Source: Doryteuthis pealeii
Lineage: Eukaryota > Mollusca > Cephalopoda > Myopsida > Loliginidae
DNA length: 64,000 nucleotides
Reading direction: 5' to 3'
Assembly: GCA_023376005.1 (NCBI GenBank)
Contig: CM042148.1
Coordinates: 69,072,758-69,136,757 of the forward strand
Shown: piece after piece, positions 18,918-29,235 of the stretch
Position numbering within the stretch: position 1 is the stretch's first letter
Layout of the letters: every line of letters begins with the position of its first letter
The notes under the pieces: model-generated
What the model saw: the letters and a program-made list of their open reading frames with translations, nothing else
Told to the model about the DNA's origin: nothing
Databases searched by the model: none
Made by a program: the position numbers and the translations under genes

Positions 18918-19385
18918 GACTTTCTAAGAAAGAAAAACTTAAACAGTCATTCCGTAATAATTTATTTCAACCAGAAACTCAAAAGATTTAAAAAATTTTT
19001 AAAAATTTAAAAAAAATTGAAAGTTAAGTATTGCTCTGTATATAATCTAATTTATTGATTATTATACATTGAGCTCTCTTTAGGGATTTATAAAAATCTT
19101 GTATGAATATATGTTTGCACCTACAGTACAATAGCATACAGTATGGTTATACAGTGAGATTTTGAAGATCCCAAATAGAATCATCCCTTACAACCAGTCA
19201 TTTGGATTACCTTACATTTTTATATATATATATACATTCGCTACATTTGGTTGACAAAAGGGCGCGAAATGCCCACGTTGGTGAATATTGTAACGTCTTT
19301 CGTTTTTGCAGTATTAAGGTTTTTTGTTTTGTAAACTCATTTGACTTTCCTCTCCGACCCAAACAACTACGGGAGTGAATGAGCT

Positions 19386-19420
19386 CTGATGATGATTTTT
19401 GTAAAATCGAAATATTGATT
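19386..19420 (+). ncRNA. Hammerhead-like motif, degenerate
   Basis: CTGATGA (19386-19392), T, hairpin GATTTT/AAAATC with TGT loop, GAAA (19409-19412), then U-loop-AUU. Stem I is at most 2-3 bp including a wobble, and an extra base precedes stem II. Likely an inactive relic of the class seen at 17800 and 48221. Confidence 0.4.
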
Positions 19421-19498
19421 AGTATCAGCTATGATTATATTATAAATTGTTTTCTTCTTTAACAGCATTGTGTGATGTTTTCATTCCACCTTTTCTTA

Positions 19499-19499
<1 letters not shown>

Positions 19500-19546
<47 letters not shown>

Positions 19547-19605
19547 CAATACAAAAATTGGCATTAAATAGCCCAGTAGGGTTGATATGCCATTAAATAA
19601 AATAA
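19500..19605 (+). repeat. (TA)n array and tail module
   Basis: TA array 19500-19542, then GGCATTAAATAGCCCAGTAG, GGTTGATATGCCATTAAA at 19561-19600, a tail module without a recognised body. Confidence 0.75.
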
Positions 19606-20177
19606 CCCACTAGACACAGTGAGACCACAAATATAATATAAGATTTAAAAAAAAAATCTTTTACCAAGTAGATTTGATTCTGTTTTCTAGTCCTTCCTTT
19701 CTATGTGCCACCTTCTCATCCCACTGGTGGGATTCTTCAGAATATAGTTTTCTTATTGATACTCAGGAGTACATGGAACTGTTGATTTTAGTTTCTTTGT
19801 TACACTGTTTATACATGCTTTATTTCAGATAGCGATCACTCACACTGTAGGCACTGCAGTCTTTAAACACATGAATGATATATAGTTACTAAGCTTAGCT
19901 TAGTACTGTGGCATGTGTGGGGAAAGTAGGAAGATGTGCTCTGTCAATCTTCTTAGTGGAGAGGATCTTCCTACTTTAAATTAGTATTCAGTTTTAGCCT
20001 TTAGTAGAGTTTAAACATTCACTACTAGTGCCAGTGAGAAAATAGGCTATTATTCCAGCCACCAATAAGCCTCTCACTGCCGACACGAATGTATGCACAA
20101 ACACATGTTGAATAATTTATATGGGGAATGGATACATATATCCACAAAACAACTTGTATAGTAGTGTGTGCAATTAT
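19606..20177. other. No feature seen
   Basis: Unassigned sequence; no repeat family or coding relic recognised. Confidence 0.4.
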
Positions 20178-20198
20178 ACACACACACACACACACACA

Positions 20199-20231
<33 letters not shown>

Positions 20232-20457
20232 AGATTAGTCTAATAATATATTATATTTGTATATTTTTATGTGTTATATATGTATATAATGAAAGTAAGA
20301 TATGGAAATAAATCCAACAGTATGTAGAAAATAGAAAAACAAAGTGCTACAAAAAAATGAATGAAGTCCCATGAAGGTTTAATAAAAAATGAAACATTTT
20401 AATGTTGATTTCACGATCAAGAATAAATTCATCTTTTTTGGAGTACTTTGTTTTTCC

Positions 20458-20500
<43 letters not shown>

Positions 20501-20501
20501 T

Positions 20502-20526
<25 letters not shown>
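20178..20526 (+). repeat. (AC)n and (AC)n(TA)n microsatellites
   Basis: AC array 20178-20222 and CA array then TA array 20464-20526. The sequence between them is unassigned. Confidence 0.95.
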
Positions 20527-20532
<6 letters not shown>

Positions 20533-20808
20533 AACCCCTCCACACGAGCAGGATGCGACACAAGGTCAATTTCTTAAGCAGAGTTCAGCAGGTTTGAATT
20601 CAGAGTTTTCCTTCTCCTGGACCGGTTGCCTAACCAAGGTTAAAGAGCCCAGACTGCCCTACTATTTACCCATAGCTGGAGGGAGAGTAGGATTCATACC
20701 TTTCCCAAGGATATTAGCGCTAAATGAAATGCAATTACCACATCCAGGATTTGAACTTGGGGCGACGAGTCCATTTCCCATGACTTTAACCATTACACCA
20801 GGCGCTTC
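20527..20808 (-). repeat. SINE-B, full-length, minus strand
   Basis: Complete minus-strand copy. The end TTTACCAACCCCTCC is at 20527, and on the minus strand the head reads GAAGCGCCTGGTGTAATGG (A box) and AGTTCAAATCCTGG (B box). The long plus-strand open frame across it is a shadow. Confidence 0.9.
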
Positions 20809-20892
20809 ATATATCACAATATTTCAACTATGAAATAAAACCTGGGAAAAACTCAGAGCTATGGTGTAAGGAAAAATACTATAATCCCAAAG

Positions 20893-21095
20893 CAGAGACG
20901 CTCTTTGTGTAATGGTTATCATTATGGAAAATAAAATGGGCAACCAGAGTTCAAATCCTGGATGATGCTGTTTGCGTTTCACTTCATGCTAATGCTCTTG
21001 GGAAAGGTATGAATCAATCTGTTTTTCCCCCACCAAGATATGGATAGAAAGTGGGCCAGACTAGGTTCTTTGGCCTTGGTAAAGCAACCAGTCAT
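20893..21095 (+). repeat. SINE-B, 3'-truncated
   Basis: A box TTGTGTAATGGTTA, B box AGAGTTCAAATCCTGG, then TTGGGAAAGGTATGAATC and GGCCTTGGTAAAGCAACC. It breaks off at ACCAGTCAT, before the 3' third. Confidence 0.85.
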
Positions 21096-21147
21096 AATAC
21101 CTGTTAGGTTGGCTGGCTGGTTGGTCTTTACAGCACGTCAACCCTTG

Positions 21148-21202
21148 TATTGAATAAATATTTCTTAAACAGATATGTTTAAGAAATATTTGTATTCAAT
21201 AG
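21148..21202. repeat. Inverted repeat, ~24 bp arms
   Basis: TATTGAATAAATATTTCTTA pairs with TAAGAAATATTTGTATTCAA around a GATA loop, with one extra base. Confidence 0.7.
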
Positions 21203-21644
21203 GAGTATACCCCCCCCCCTAAAAAAAAGAACAAACCCTTGTTGGGCCAGTAAAATGTTTATTCCTGTGTGTGGAAGAGGCTTTCTGTGATTGGATATAC
21301 CAATCATTGATGAGCCCAGAAGTTTTGGCGCAAAATACTAAAACCCTCAGATAGATTCCGGGCCAGCTCTGACGAGACATCAACTTGAAATCCTCTCCAA
21401 GAAATCACTAAGATACCAAATATCTTCTCCATAAGTCCCTCAAACTTAACTCTATACACAGGAAGGACTTTATATTGTTACTCATTGTTTTATTTGTTCT
21501 TTTAATAAATTTTTAGAATTGAACTGAGTTTTAATTCATTTATTTGTTGCTGTTAGTCTTAGAATTAAATGCAATGCAAACACGATACCCTGAAGAAACA
21601 GTTACACAAAAAATAAAAATTTGAACGTGATTCCTTAACCTCTA

Positions 21645-21775
21645 TGCACAAAATTTCCAAGAAAATTTAACATGCTGTTAAAATCAATCATGATGTCTGG
21701 TCTCTTTGGTTAGGTTTCTTTATTTAATGGCATATCAACCTTTGTGGGTTATTTAATGCCAAAGCCATATTGTAG
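21645..21775. repeat. Two opposed tail modules
   Basis: A family H-type module on the plus strand at 21652-21690 (ATTTCCAAGAAAATTTAACATGC, degenerate) and a clear minus-strand module at 21728-21768 (GGCATATCAACCTTTGTGGG and TTATTTAATGCC). Confidence 0.65.
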
Positions 21776-21879
21776 AACTATTTAACCCATAGCTGTATGA
21801 TGAGGGGGTTTATGACTTTTCCAAGGGTATTACTCCAAAAGTGAAGATAATAGTGTGATTGGATTTCAAACTCATTTAC

Positions 21880-23135
21880 TATGATGTCGCAGTCCAGCAC
21901 GTTAGCCACTACAACGTGGAGGATACCTCTTTGGCTCTTAGACTCTCGGATCGGATTAATTCATGTTTCAGAAAGTGTCCCTGGTCCCCTGAAGATTTCT
22001 AACTCCAGAGGAGAACTTCCTGTTTGCATTAAAGAGGTTGGAGAGTTGCTCGGACATCTTTCTGGTAGAGGCTGCAGGGTCTCTGGGTAATTCATTTTTT
22101 TTTTTTTTCTATTTCTACGTGAATGTGTGAAGTGAACACCCACCCCTACCCCACCCCAGCCGCATTAAGGCCAACCTTGTGTCATATTTGCCCCCTTGTA
22201 AAGAGACAAATGAATACTAGATAATTAAAATGAATCTTAGTAAGGACCCTTAGGGATCAAGATGACTTAGAATGTTGTGTAGGTGGTACGTTAGTGATAA
22301 ATACTATTTCATACTTTTAGTCTTAAAAGTACAAGACTGACTGCAGGGGGATTTGTGTGCATGAAGGAAATGATAAAGAGTCTAGACAGTTTCGTAAAGG
22401 CTTAAATTTTGTTTGTTTTTCAAGTGTCAACGTTATTATCAGATAAGCATCAGACCCAACCCTTCTGTTTATTTTGAAATAATAAGCTACGTCATTGTAA
22501 AGTAATTAGATTTAACCCGTTGACCTTGTTTCCTGTAGACTTTACGTCTCTTACAATTTAAGACTTTGTTTATGTTCATGAAAATAGAATAAATGCAAAA
22601 GTGATTTTTAATATTTTTTTGCCATATGTCCATAAAGAGATCTGTGTTTTCGATTCATTTTTAATAAATAATGATAATAAATCTACATCTTTGACTCATC
22701 ATGAGATAAACATCTTATTATAATGGAGATTCAGTGTCTGTAACTGAAACTGTCACAATACCCTCAGGAATTATGCATATTTATCAATGAATATTTAATT
22801 TATAGTTAAAATCATTGATACATAGAGTAAAGAACAACCCTGTATTATATATACTCAGAAATTAAGTGTGCAATATTAAATGGTCCACATTGTTTGTTAA
22901 AACAAATTTTAATAAATACATGCCAGTATTATTGATTTATATCTAGTTTGTTTTATTTTAATATATATTTTAAGTTATCTAATGTATAGTTCTACAAGAA
23001 AATTATTTACAAACATGAAATAGTCTCATAATGTTCATTAAATTTGAAGATGTTTGTGCATTTAACTGTAAAAAAAAAATATAAGATTTCAAATATCTGT
23101 TTACATATTTTTACAAAAGAGCATGGCAAAAATTA
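21880..23135. other. No clear feature
   Basis: About 1.2 kb unassigned. A somewhat GC-richer part (21880-22090) has a 69-codon frame with no motif I recognise. The rest is AT-rich. Confidence 0.4.
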
Positions 23136-23137
23136 AT

Positions 23138-23458
23138 TTATACACTGCCTAGAGGGTAATTTTTTAAAAGTTTTTTTTTAATAGTTTTTATAAGGACATC
23201 TTTTTGTGAGGGTGGGGCAGCAATTGCAGACCCACCTGAATCCTTGAGATCATTTTTACAATGCCAACCGGAAAAATAAATGTGGTGGCTATATATATAG
23301 TCATCCACAGACATGTTTTGACTTATCAAGTCTCTTCAGTGTGGCTAGACACTTTGTGAGCTACCTACAGCCAGGATAGAACTTGGATCGGTTCTTTTTA
23401 TAGGAAAGCATTGTGTTTACGTGTTAGTTGGTGGTCTGCAGTGAAATCCCCTCCAAAG
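23138..23458 (-). mobile_element. TATA plus hammerhead unit (Penelope-LTR-like relic)
   Basis: Minus strand: GGTTGGCACTTTGGAGG near 23458, a TATA-like CCTATAAAAAG at 23404-23394, then ~50 nt later a hammerhead motif (23344-23305) and an AT-rich 3' part with a CCCACCCTCAC segment and poly-A. Promoter followed by hammerhead is the layout of Penelope-like element terminal repeats. No RT frame is attached. Confidence 0.45.
23305..23344 (-). ncRNA. Hammerhead ribozyme with G12 to A change
   Basis: Minus strand, 5' to 3': stem I CCACA (23344-23340), CUGAAGA (23339-23333), stem II GACUU/AAGUC with GAU loop (23332-23320), AAAA (23319-23316) where GAAA is expected, C-AU-G stem III, cleavage triplet GUC (23312-23310), stem I UGUGG (23309-23305). 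All stems are perfect and G10.1-C11.1 is kept. G12 is the general base in catalysis, so this copy is probably dead. Confidence 0.7.
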
Positions 23459-23460
23459 TG

Positions 23461-23563
23461 CCAACCCCAGTCTAGGAAAAGGAAAACTCTGAATTCAAAC
23501 CTGTTAAACTCCACTTAAGAAATTGACCTTGTGTCACATCCTGCTCGTTCGGAGGGGTTGGTA
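23461..23563 (+). repeat. SINE-B 3' fragment
   Basis: CCAACCCCAGTCTAGGAAAA, GAATTCAAACCTGTTAAACT and the end TCGGAGGGGTTGGTATATA. It joins the hammerhead unit on its left. Confidence 0.85.
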
Positions 23564-23620
23564 TATATATATATATATAATATATATATATATATATTAT
23601 ATATATATATATATATATAG
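23564..23620 (+). repeat. (TA)n microsatellite
   Basis: Interrupted TA array that follows the SINE-B 3' end, as at other SINE-B copies. Confidence 0.95.
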
Positions 23621-23649
23621 GTGGATATATTGTACAAGATCAAGATTTT

Positions 23650-23829
23650 TTAAGTAATGTGGACTAGACTAGTTACCTAGCCATGGTTAAGTGCCCAGCC
23701 TGCCCTGCTATTTGCCCATAGCTGGAGCAAGAATTGGATTCATACCTTTCCTAAGGGTATTAGCGCTATGTGAAATGTAAACAACTTTGTCCATTTCCTA
23801 TGTCTCTAACCATTAGACCATGCGCCTCC
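23650..23829 (-). repeat. SINE-B, minus strand, partial
   Basis: Minus strand from the head (ATGGTCTAATGGTTAGAG) through GGAAATGGACAAAGTTG to CCAGCTATGGGCAAATAG and GGTAACTAGTCTAG. The head-proximal B box is deleted. Confidence 0.8.
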
Positions 23830-24128
23830 ATTATAGTTGCATCTTGCCCTCGTGCATTAAGTATATTTGGGTGAATTGCATTACTTTCCGCAGCAAAAGA
23901 GTTAATATCTAGAGTAAAACCTGTATAATCAGCACTGCAGAAAAATCAAAACAATATATTGCTACTCATAGTTTCATGCTTATGTACTCTCTTCGGCAGT
24001 ACATATACCAAAATGTATATGATTATTAGCGTTGACGCTATTATTTATATTCCTGTACAAAAAGTAATAAACTTTTCTTTCCGGATTTTCAATGTTGTAT
24101 TTTAATAAATTCAGTCACAACAATCATT

Positions 24129-24350
24129 AAAATTGTTTAGGGCGTACTTATTTATGCCTGATACTGTACCTTGTCTATATATCAATACTCTTGTTCCTTA
24201 ATCTTCTGTGATTAAGCAACACCAGATAATCAGGATTTACATTTTTGCATTTCATCTTGGATGATTGGACGGTGTCATTTTTTAACAAGAGGGTATTGCA
24301 AGATGATAATGGTTGTACTTTTTAGGAACACTAGTATTAATATGTAAGTA
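24129..24350 (+). repeat. Family J, duplicated segment copy 1
   Basis: AAAATTGTTTAGGGCGTACT through AAGCAACACCAGATAATCAG, GGATTTACATTTTTGCATTT and GGTATTGCAAGATGATAATG. It is nearly identical to 24607-24826. The two are separated by one SINE-A copy. Confidence 0.85.
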
Positions 24351-24602
24351 AAGTAAAGTCGTCGGGGCGGCCTAATGTCGGTATCAGCCAGGCAGCGAGG
24401 GAGTCTATCCCCTTTTCACTAGCGCTAGACCAAGGTGATTATTTTAGCTTCTGAGGTGGAGTGCCACACCTACTATCAGCTCCTTACTTTACTGCACAGA
24501 TCCCTGTGCTACTCATGCGCTGAGTTGCCGAGGGCCGGTATCGAACCAGGAAACTTCTGATTCCTAGCCAAAAGCCATACCCACTGAGCTAAACTAGCCC
24601 TT
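24351..24602 (-). repeat. SINE-A, full-length, minus strand
   Basis: Begins with the tail complement AAGTAAAGTCGTCGGGGCGG. The minus-strand head has TTTAGCTCAGTGGGTATGG and GGTTCGATACCGGCCC. It sits exactly between two copies of family J. Confidence 0.9.
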
Positions 24603-24606
24603 AGAT

Positions 24607-24826
24607 AAAATTGTTTAGGGCGTACTTATTTATCCCTCATACTGTACCTAGTCTATATATTAATTCTCTCATTCCTTAATCTTCTGTGATTAAGCAACAC
24701 CAGATAATCAGGATTTACATTTTTACATTTCATCTTGGATGATTTGGACGGTCTCATTTTTTAACAAGAGGGTATTGCAAGATGATAATGGTTGTACTTT
24801 ATAGGAACACTAGTATTAATATGTAG
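24607..24826 (+). repeat. Family J, duplicated segment copy 2
   Basis: Second copy of the 24129-24350 segment with a handful of substitutions and one indel. Further diverged J copies occur at 42530 and 47452. Confidence 0.85.
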
Positions 24827-25034
24827 ATAAACATAATGTAAAGGGTCTATAAGGATATAGCTTTGTTAGGTTTTTCTTAGACTTGAAAAGAATTACCTAA
24901 TATTAATTTCTATACTATTCATTACAAGATGTTTATCTTATCAGCCACAAGTGTCATTAAGACAAAATACAAAAATACAGGGAGAGTCCCCATGGTGTGA
25001 TAGTTAATGTGCTCGAGTGCACTAACATGCTGAT

Positions 25035-25330
25035 TTCTTCTATTTTTTTTTTTTTTTTTTCTAAATGTTTCATTAGACTCCAAGTGGTGCAGCCATACAG
25101 TAGCACTGATATGGCTATAGCTTGGAAGAATAGTTGCTAAACCTGGGCCCAAGGATTAAGCTCCCAACCTCAGGTAGGCTCCAAGAATAAACTATGAACT
25201 GACTTTAATCCTCTTGGCCATTGTCTCTTGATATTAAAGCATATACAGACTCCGAGTGGTAGTACCTGTTAGGGTACCATATATGAGTCAAATAGATCTG
25301 TTTGAAAATTGTTAGGATTGGATACGATTA
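25035..25330 (+). repeat. Poly-T run, LINE scrap and element C 3' scrap
   Basis: T run 25043-25060. 25075-25130 (CCAAGTGGTGCAGCCATACA..) resembles the minus-strand LINE segment at 3800. 25240-25310 (CCGAGTGGTAGTACCTGTTA, GGGTACCATATATGAG) is an element C 3' piece followed by family H sequence. Confidence 0.5.
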
Positions 25331-25427
25331 GGAATACTTAATACCATATAACTAAATTATTTGTATTAAGAATAGTTACTTGAAGCTATAATTATTTACA
25401 AAAGATTATTACTTGAAACTTGAAAAA

Positions 25428-26425
25428 TATATTATTAATATTACAAATATTTAATAAAGAATAATATTATTATTAATATTACAAATATTCAGTAATACAA
25501 TTAATATTACAAATATTTAATAAAGAATAATATTATTATTAATATTACAAATATTCAGTAATACAATTAATATTACAAATATTTAATAAAGAATAATATT
25601 ATTATTAATATTACAAATATTCAGTATTACAATTAATATTACAATATTTAATAAAGAATAATATTATTATTAATATTACAAATATTCAGTATTACAATTA
25701 ATATTACAAATATTTAATAAAGAATAATATTATTATTAATATTACAAATATTCAGTATTACAATTAATATTACACATATTTAATAAAGAATAATATTATT
25801 ATTAATATTACAAATATTCAGTATTACAATTAATATCACACATATTTAATAAAGAATAATATTATTATTAATATTACAAATATTCAGTATTACAATTAAT
25901 ATTACACATATTTAATAAAGAATAATATTATTAAATATTACAAATATTCAGTATTACAATTAATATTACAATATTTAATAAAGAATAATTATTATTAATA
26001 TTACAAATATTCAGTATTACAATTAATATCACAATATTTAATAAAGAATAATATTATTATTAATATTACAAATATTCAGTATTACAATTAATATCACACA
26101 TATTTAATAAAGAATAATATTATTATTAATATTACAAATATTCAGTATTACAATTAATATCACACATATTTAATAAAGAATAATATTATTATTAATATTA
26201 CAAATATTCAGTATTACAATTAATATCACACATATTTAATAAAGAATAATATTATTATTAATATTACAAATATTCAGTATTACAATTAATATCACACATA
26301 TTTAATAAAGAATAATATTATTATTAATATTACAATATTCAGTATTACAATTATATTTATTACAATTAATATTACAAATATTTAATAAAGAATGATATTA
26401 TTGATATTACAAATATTTAATATTT
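25428..26425 (+). repeat. AT-only minisatellite, ~66 bp unit, ~15 units
   Basis: Unit pattern: AATATTACAAATATTCAGTA, TTACAATTAATATTACACAT, ATTTAATAAAGAATAATATT, ATTATT. Neighbouring units differ by few bases (AATATTACA/AATATCACA) and small indels. It probably arose by amplification within family H, whose sequence flanks it. Confidence 0.95.
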
Positions 26426-26429
26426 TCCT

Positions 26430-27275
26430 ATTAGTGTATGAATAATAATTTTAGCACAAATATGTTATTGGTCCCTGACCCAGTGAAAAAATCAAAACAG
26501 TAAAAGTGTTGGTCTGCGAGATCAGATAACTGAAATAATATTGGAGTAGACATCTAATGATTCTTTTACACTTTCCTCTCTGCTTCTCTGCACGAGCTTT
26601 TGTTTTACTACCTATTTAGATCTTACGTACCAAATACTGAGTATACTCGCTTTCACACATTGGCGGAAAGTCTGTAGAAAAAAGAGGTCTGTTGTACTTA
26701 CCTCCATTGAAACTAATGTATTATTCATAATTCAAAGTATGATATTCTTCCTAATAATCTCACATGTAAAAAAAAATGTGGGTAGTTTCTATCTCTTGTT
26801 AAACTATTCCTATACAATTAATCTTAGCCGCGGCTACCCGGCATAACCTGGGTAGAGATGGATTTTTTAAAGTTAGTCCCACAGATCCATTATTACTGAA
26901 TCGTGAGTTGAATCCCCGTGGGATGCCCCATTTAAATCCCTTGTAAAAAAAAAAAATTAAAGAAAAATAGATCTTGCATTGTGATCCAGCTACTCTGAAA
27001 AGAAATGTTAATGTCTACTATCTAAAATATTAAATGAAAAAAAATCCATGCTGTTATCATTTAAATATTATTTTTTAATTATCTTCACGAATATAGATCA
27101 AATCTCTATTATTTTTGCTCAAAAACCAAGCCTGGGTGATATTTAATGTGTATATATATTTACTTTGTCGTTAATTGTTTTATTTTTGAAGGTTCGTGTG
27201 GACATACATATACACACAACTGCCTTTTTAAATATGTATAGATTATCATTTTACAGTTATGATATCAAATATTCC
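26430..27275. other. No feature seen
   Basis: About 850 bp of unassigned AT-rich sequence with one slightly GC-richer patch at 26825-26870. Confidence 0.4.
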
Positions 27276-27278
27276 TAT

Positions 27279-27523
27279 AGTCGTCGGGGTGGCCTAAAGT
27301 TGGTATCAGCCAATCAGCGAGGGAGTCTATCCCCTTTTCACAAGCGCTAGACCAAGGAGATTGATTTTTTTTTTACAACTGAGGTGGAGCGCCACACCTA
27401 CCGTCAGCTCTTTACTTTACCACACAGATCCCTGTGCTACTCATATGGCGAGTTGGTGAGGGGCCGGTATCGACTAGGAACCTTGTGGTTTCTAGCCGAA
27501 CGCTCTACCGACTGAGTTAACAC
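27279..27523 (-). repeat. SINE-A, full-length, minus strand
   Basis: Tail complement GTCGTCGGGGTGGCCTAAAG at the left. Minus-strand head ends with GGTTAACTCAGTCGGTAGAG-like A box and a B box CTAGTCGATACCGGCCC. An internal poly-T run at 27365-27373. Confidence 0.9.
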
Positions 27524-27656
27524 CAATTTTAACTAATAATAATAATACTTAGTAAACAATTATAACTTCAAGTAACTATTCTTAAATTTTGATTATTTAT
27601 ATCAAGTATCCCTATGCAACTATTTGTATTTAATAATGATAATGTGTAACTATTAT

Positions 27657-27905
27657 TCCCGGTTTAGCTCAGTTGGTAGAGCGTCTGCCTAGGAAGCATA
27701 AGGTTTCTGGTTTGATTCCGACCCTCGCCAATTCAGTGCATGAGTAGCACAGGGTTCTGTGCGGTAAAGTGATGAGCTGATGGTAGGTGTGGCACTCCAC
27801 TTCAGATGCAAAACAATCTCCTTGGTCTGGTGCTAGTGAAAAAGGGGATAGACTCCTTCACTGTCTGGTTGATACCGACATTAGGCCACCACGATGACTT
27901 TACTT
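27657..27905 (+). repeat. SINE-A, full-length
   Basis: Head TCCCGGTTTAGCTCAGTTGG, TAGAGCG (A box) and CTGGTTTGATTCCGACC (B box). Body GTAGCACAGGGTTCTGTGCG and GATGAGCTGATGGTAGGTG; end CGATGACTTTACTTGA. Confidence 0.9.
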
Positions 27906-27984
27906 GATATTTCCATTTGATAATAATGTGTAACTATTCCTATTTAATAATAATAATGTTTGCCCACAATTATGTAGTTCCATA

Positions 27985-28223
27985 TAGTTCGGATAGAAAC
28001 CATGAGGTTCCCTAGTGTGATTCCGGCCCTTGTTTCTTCATTGCACGGGTAGCACAGGAATCTGTAAAGTAAAGTGAGGAGCTGATGGTAGGTGTGGCAC
28101 TCCACCTCAGTTGCAAAAACAATCTCCTTGATCTAGCACTAGTGAAAAGGGGATAGACTCCCTCACTGATTGGCTGATACCGACTTTAAACCACCCCGAC
28201 GACTTTACTTACTTACTTACTTT
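27985..28223 (+). repeat. SINE-A, near full-length
   Basis: A box lost. B box CTAGTGTGATTCCGGCC, full body, and end GACGACTTTACTTACTTACT with (TTAC)n tail. It is 80 bp after the previous SINE-A in the same orientation. Confidence 0.85.
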
Positions 28224-28384
28224 TATCTAATAGAAACAATTAGCATACAGTTGTATATGTATTATTAATGATTTAAAATATGATGTTGTTTCTTATGTTC
28301 TTACATGTAAAAGAGGGTTTTTTTTCAGCCTCTATCTCTAATTGTGTGTAGCCTCTATGATATCAAACTATTTCTATCTTACCC

Positions 28385-28650
28385 AGGACACTGTAAATTG
28401 TTGGTGTATGATGATAAACTACATCTAGTGGTGAGGTTTCAATTCTTGAGCTCTTCTTAGGAATGTAAAGTACCCCTTCATTGCCATTACTCCCGGGTCC
28501 ACTCTAACTCAATTGTAATACCTGTTAGGTTAAATAAATTGAAAATGAGTTTTTAAAAATTGAATATCCAAGAAGAATGTATAAGACAAAAATGTCTTTT
28601 ATATAAAATAACCCATTGTTGATATGCCATAAAATTCAACCAATCAACAA
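28385..28650 (+). repeat. Element C 3' half with tail module
   Basis: CACTGTAAATTG..CATCTAGTGGTGAGGTTTC, CCCCTTCATTGCCATTACTC, TAATACCTGTTAGG, then a tail module missing part of its inner stem (AACCCATTGTTGATATGCCAT). Confidence 0.75.
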
Positions 28651-28723
28651 TAATTTGCAAGCAATTATATGGTTTCAAGTAACTAATAATAATAATAATA
28701 ATTCTTGATAAATCATAAACTAC

Positions 28724-28883
28724 TTTCCCTCCAATTATGGGTAAATTGTAGGGCAGACTGGGTTCTTTAACCTCAGTTAGGCAACCAGTCCAGGAGAAGG
28801 AAAAGTCTGAATTCAAACCTGTTAAACTCTGCTTAAGAAATTGACCATGTGTCACATCCTACTACTGGGAGGGATGGTAAATA
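28724..28883 (+). repeat. SINE-B 3' half
   Basis: CCTCCAATTATGGGTAAATT, GGCAACCAGTCCAGGAGAAG, AATTCAAACCTGTTAAACTC and a diverged end GGGAGGGATGGTAAATATG. A 24 bp A run follows at 28916-28939. Confidence 0.85.
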
Positions 28884-29099
28884 TGTATATGTCTAGATGA
28901 GTTAGTGCCAATTTAAAAAAAAAAAAAAAAAAAAAAAAGAATTTTAAAATTCTGTGACCCAATATTAGTCTATTTTTCATTGCTATCCACATTTTTATTT
29001 ATTTATTAATTTTTTATACTTAGCAGGTATTTCACCTAGACCAATGCATTATAACTTTTAGAAAGGTGACCAGAAGCATACAACCATGCACAGGGTACC

Positions 29100-29225
29100 T
29101 CATTTGACACAATAGTTTGTGAGCAAGGCTATTGGTTGTGAGATTGATTCTTACTGGGTGCCCTATACTTCTGGCCTTATAACAATAAGGATGAGATCAA
29201 TTGTCTGAAAAATCTAAATAATACA
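29100..29225 (+). repeat. SINE-F fragment joined to SINE-I 3' scrap
   Basis: TGTGAGATTGATTCTTACTG, GGTGCCCTATACTTCTGGCC (SINE-F) runs into AACAATAAGGATGAGATCAA, TTGTCTGAAAAATC (SINE-I 3' part). Confidence 0.5.
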
Positions 29226-29235
29226 AAATTTAATC

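Noticed and set aside
20402..20833. 143-codon plus-strand frame, the longest in the window
   Set aside because: It is the antisense reading of a full SINE-B plus microsatellites.
21371..21410. Hammerhead-like CTGACGAGAC..GAAAT
   Set aside because: The sequence between core parts does not pair as stem II and no stem I is present.
25428..26425. CRISPR-like or origin-like direct repeat array
   Set aside because: Units are contiguous with no unique spacers, and the setting is a eukaryotic repeat region; a minisatellite explains it.
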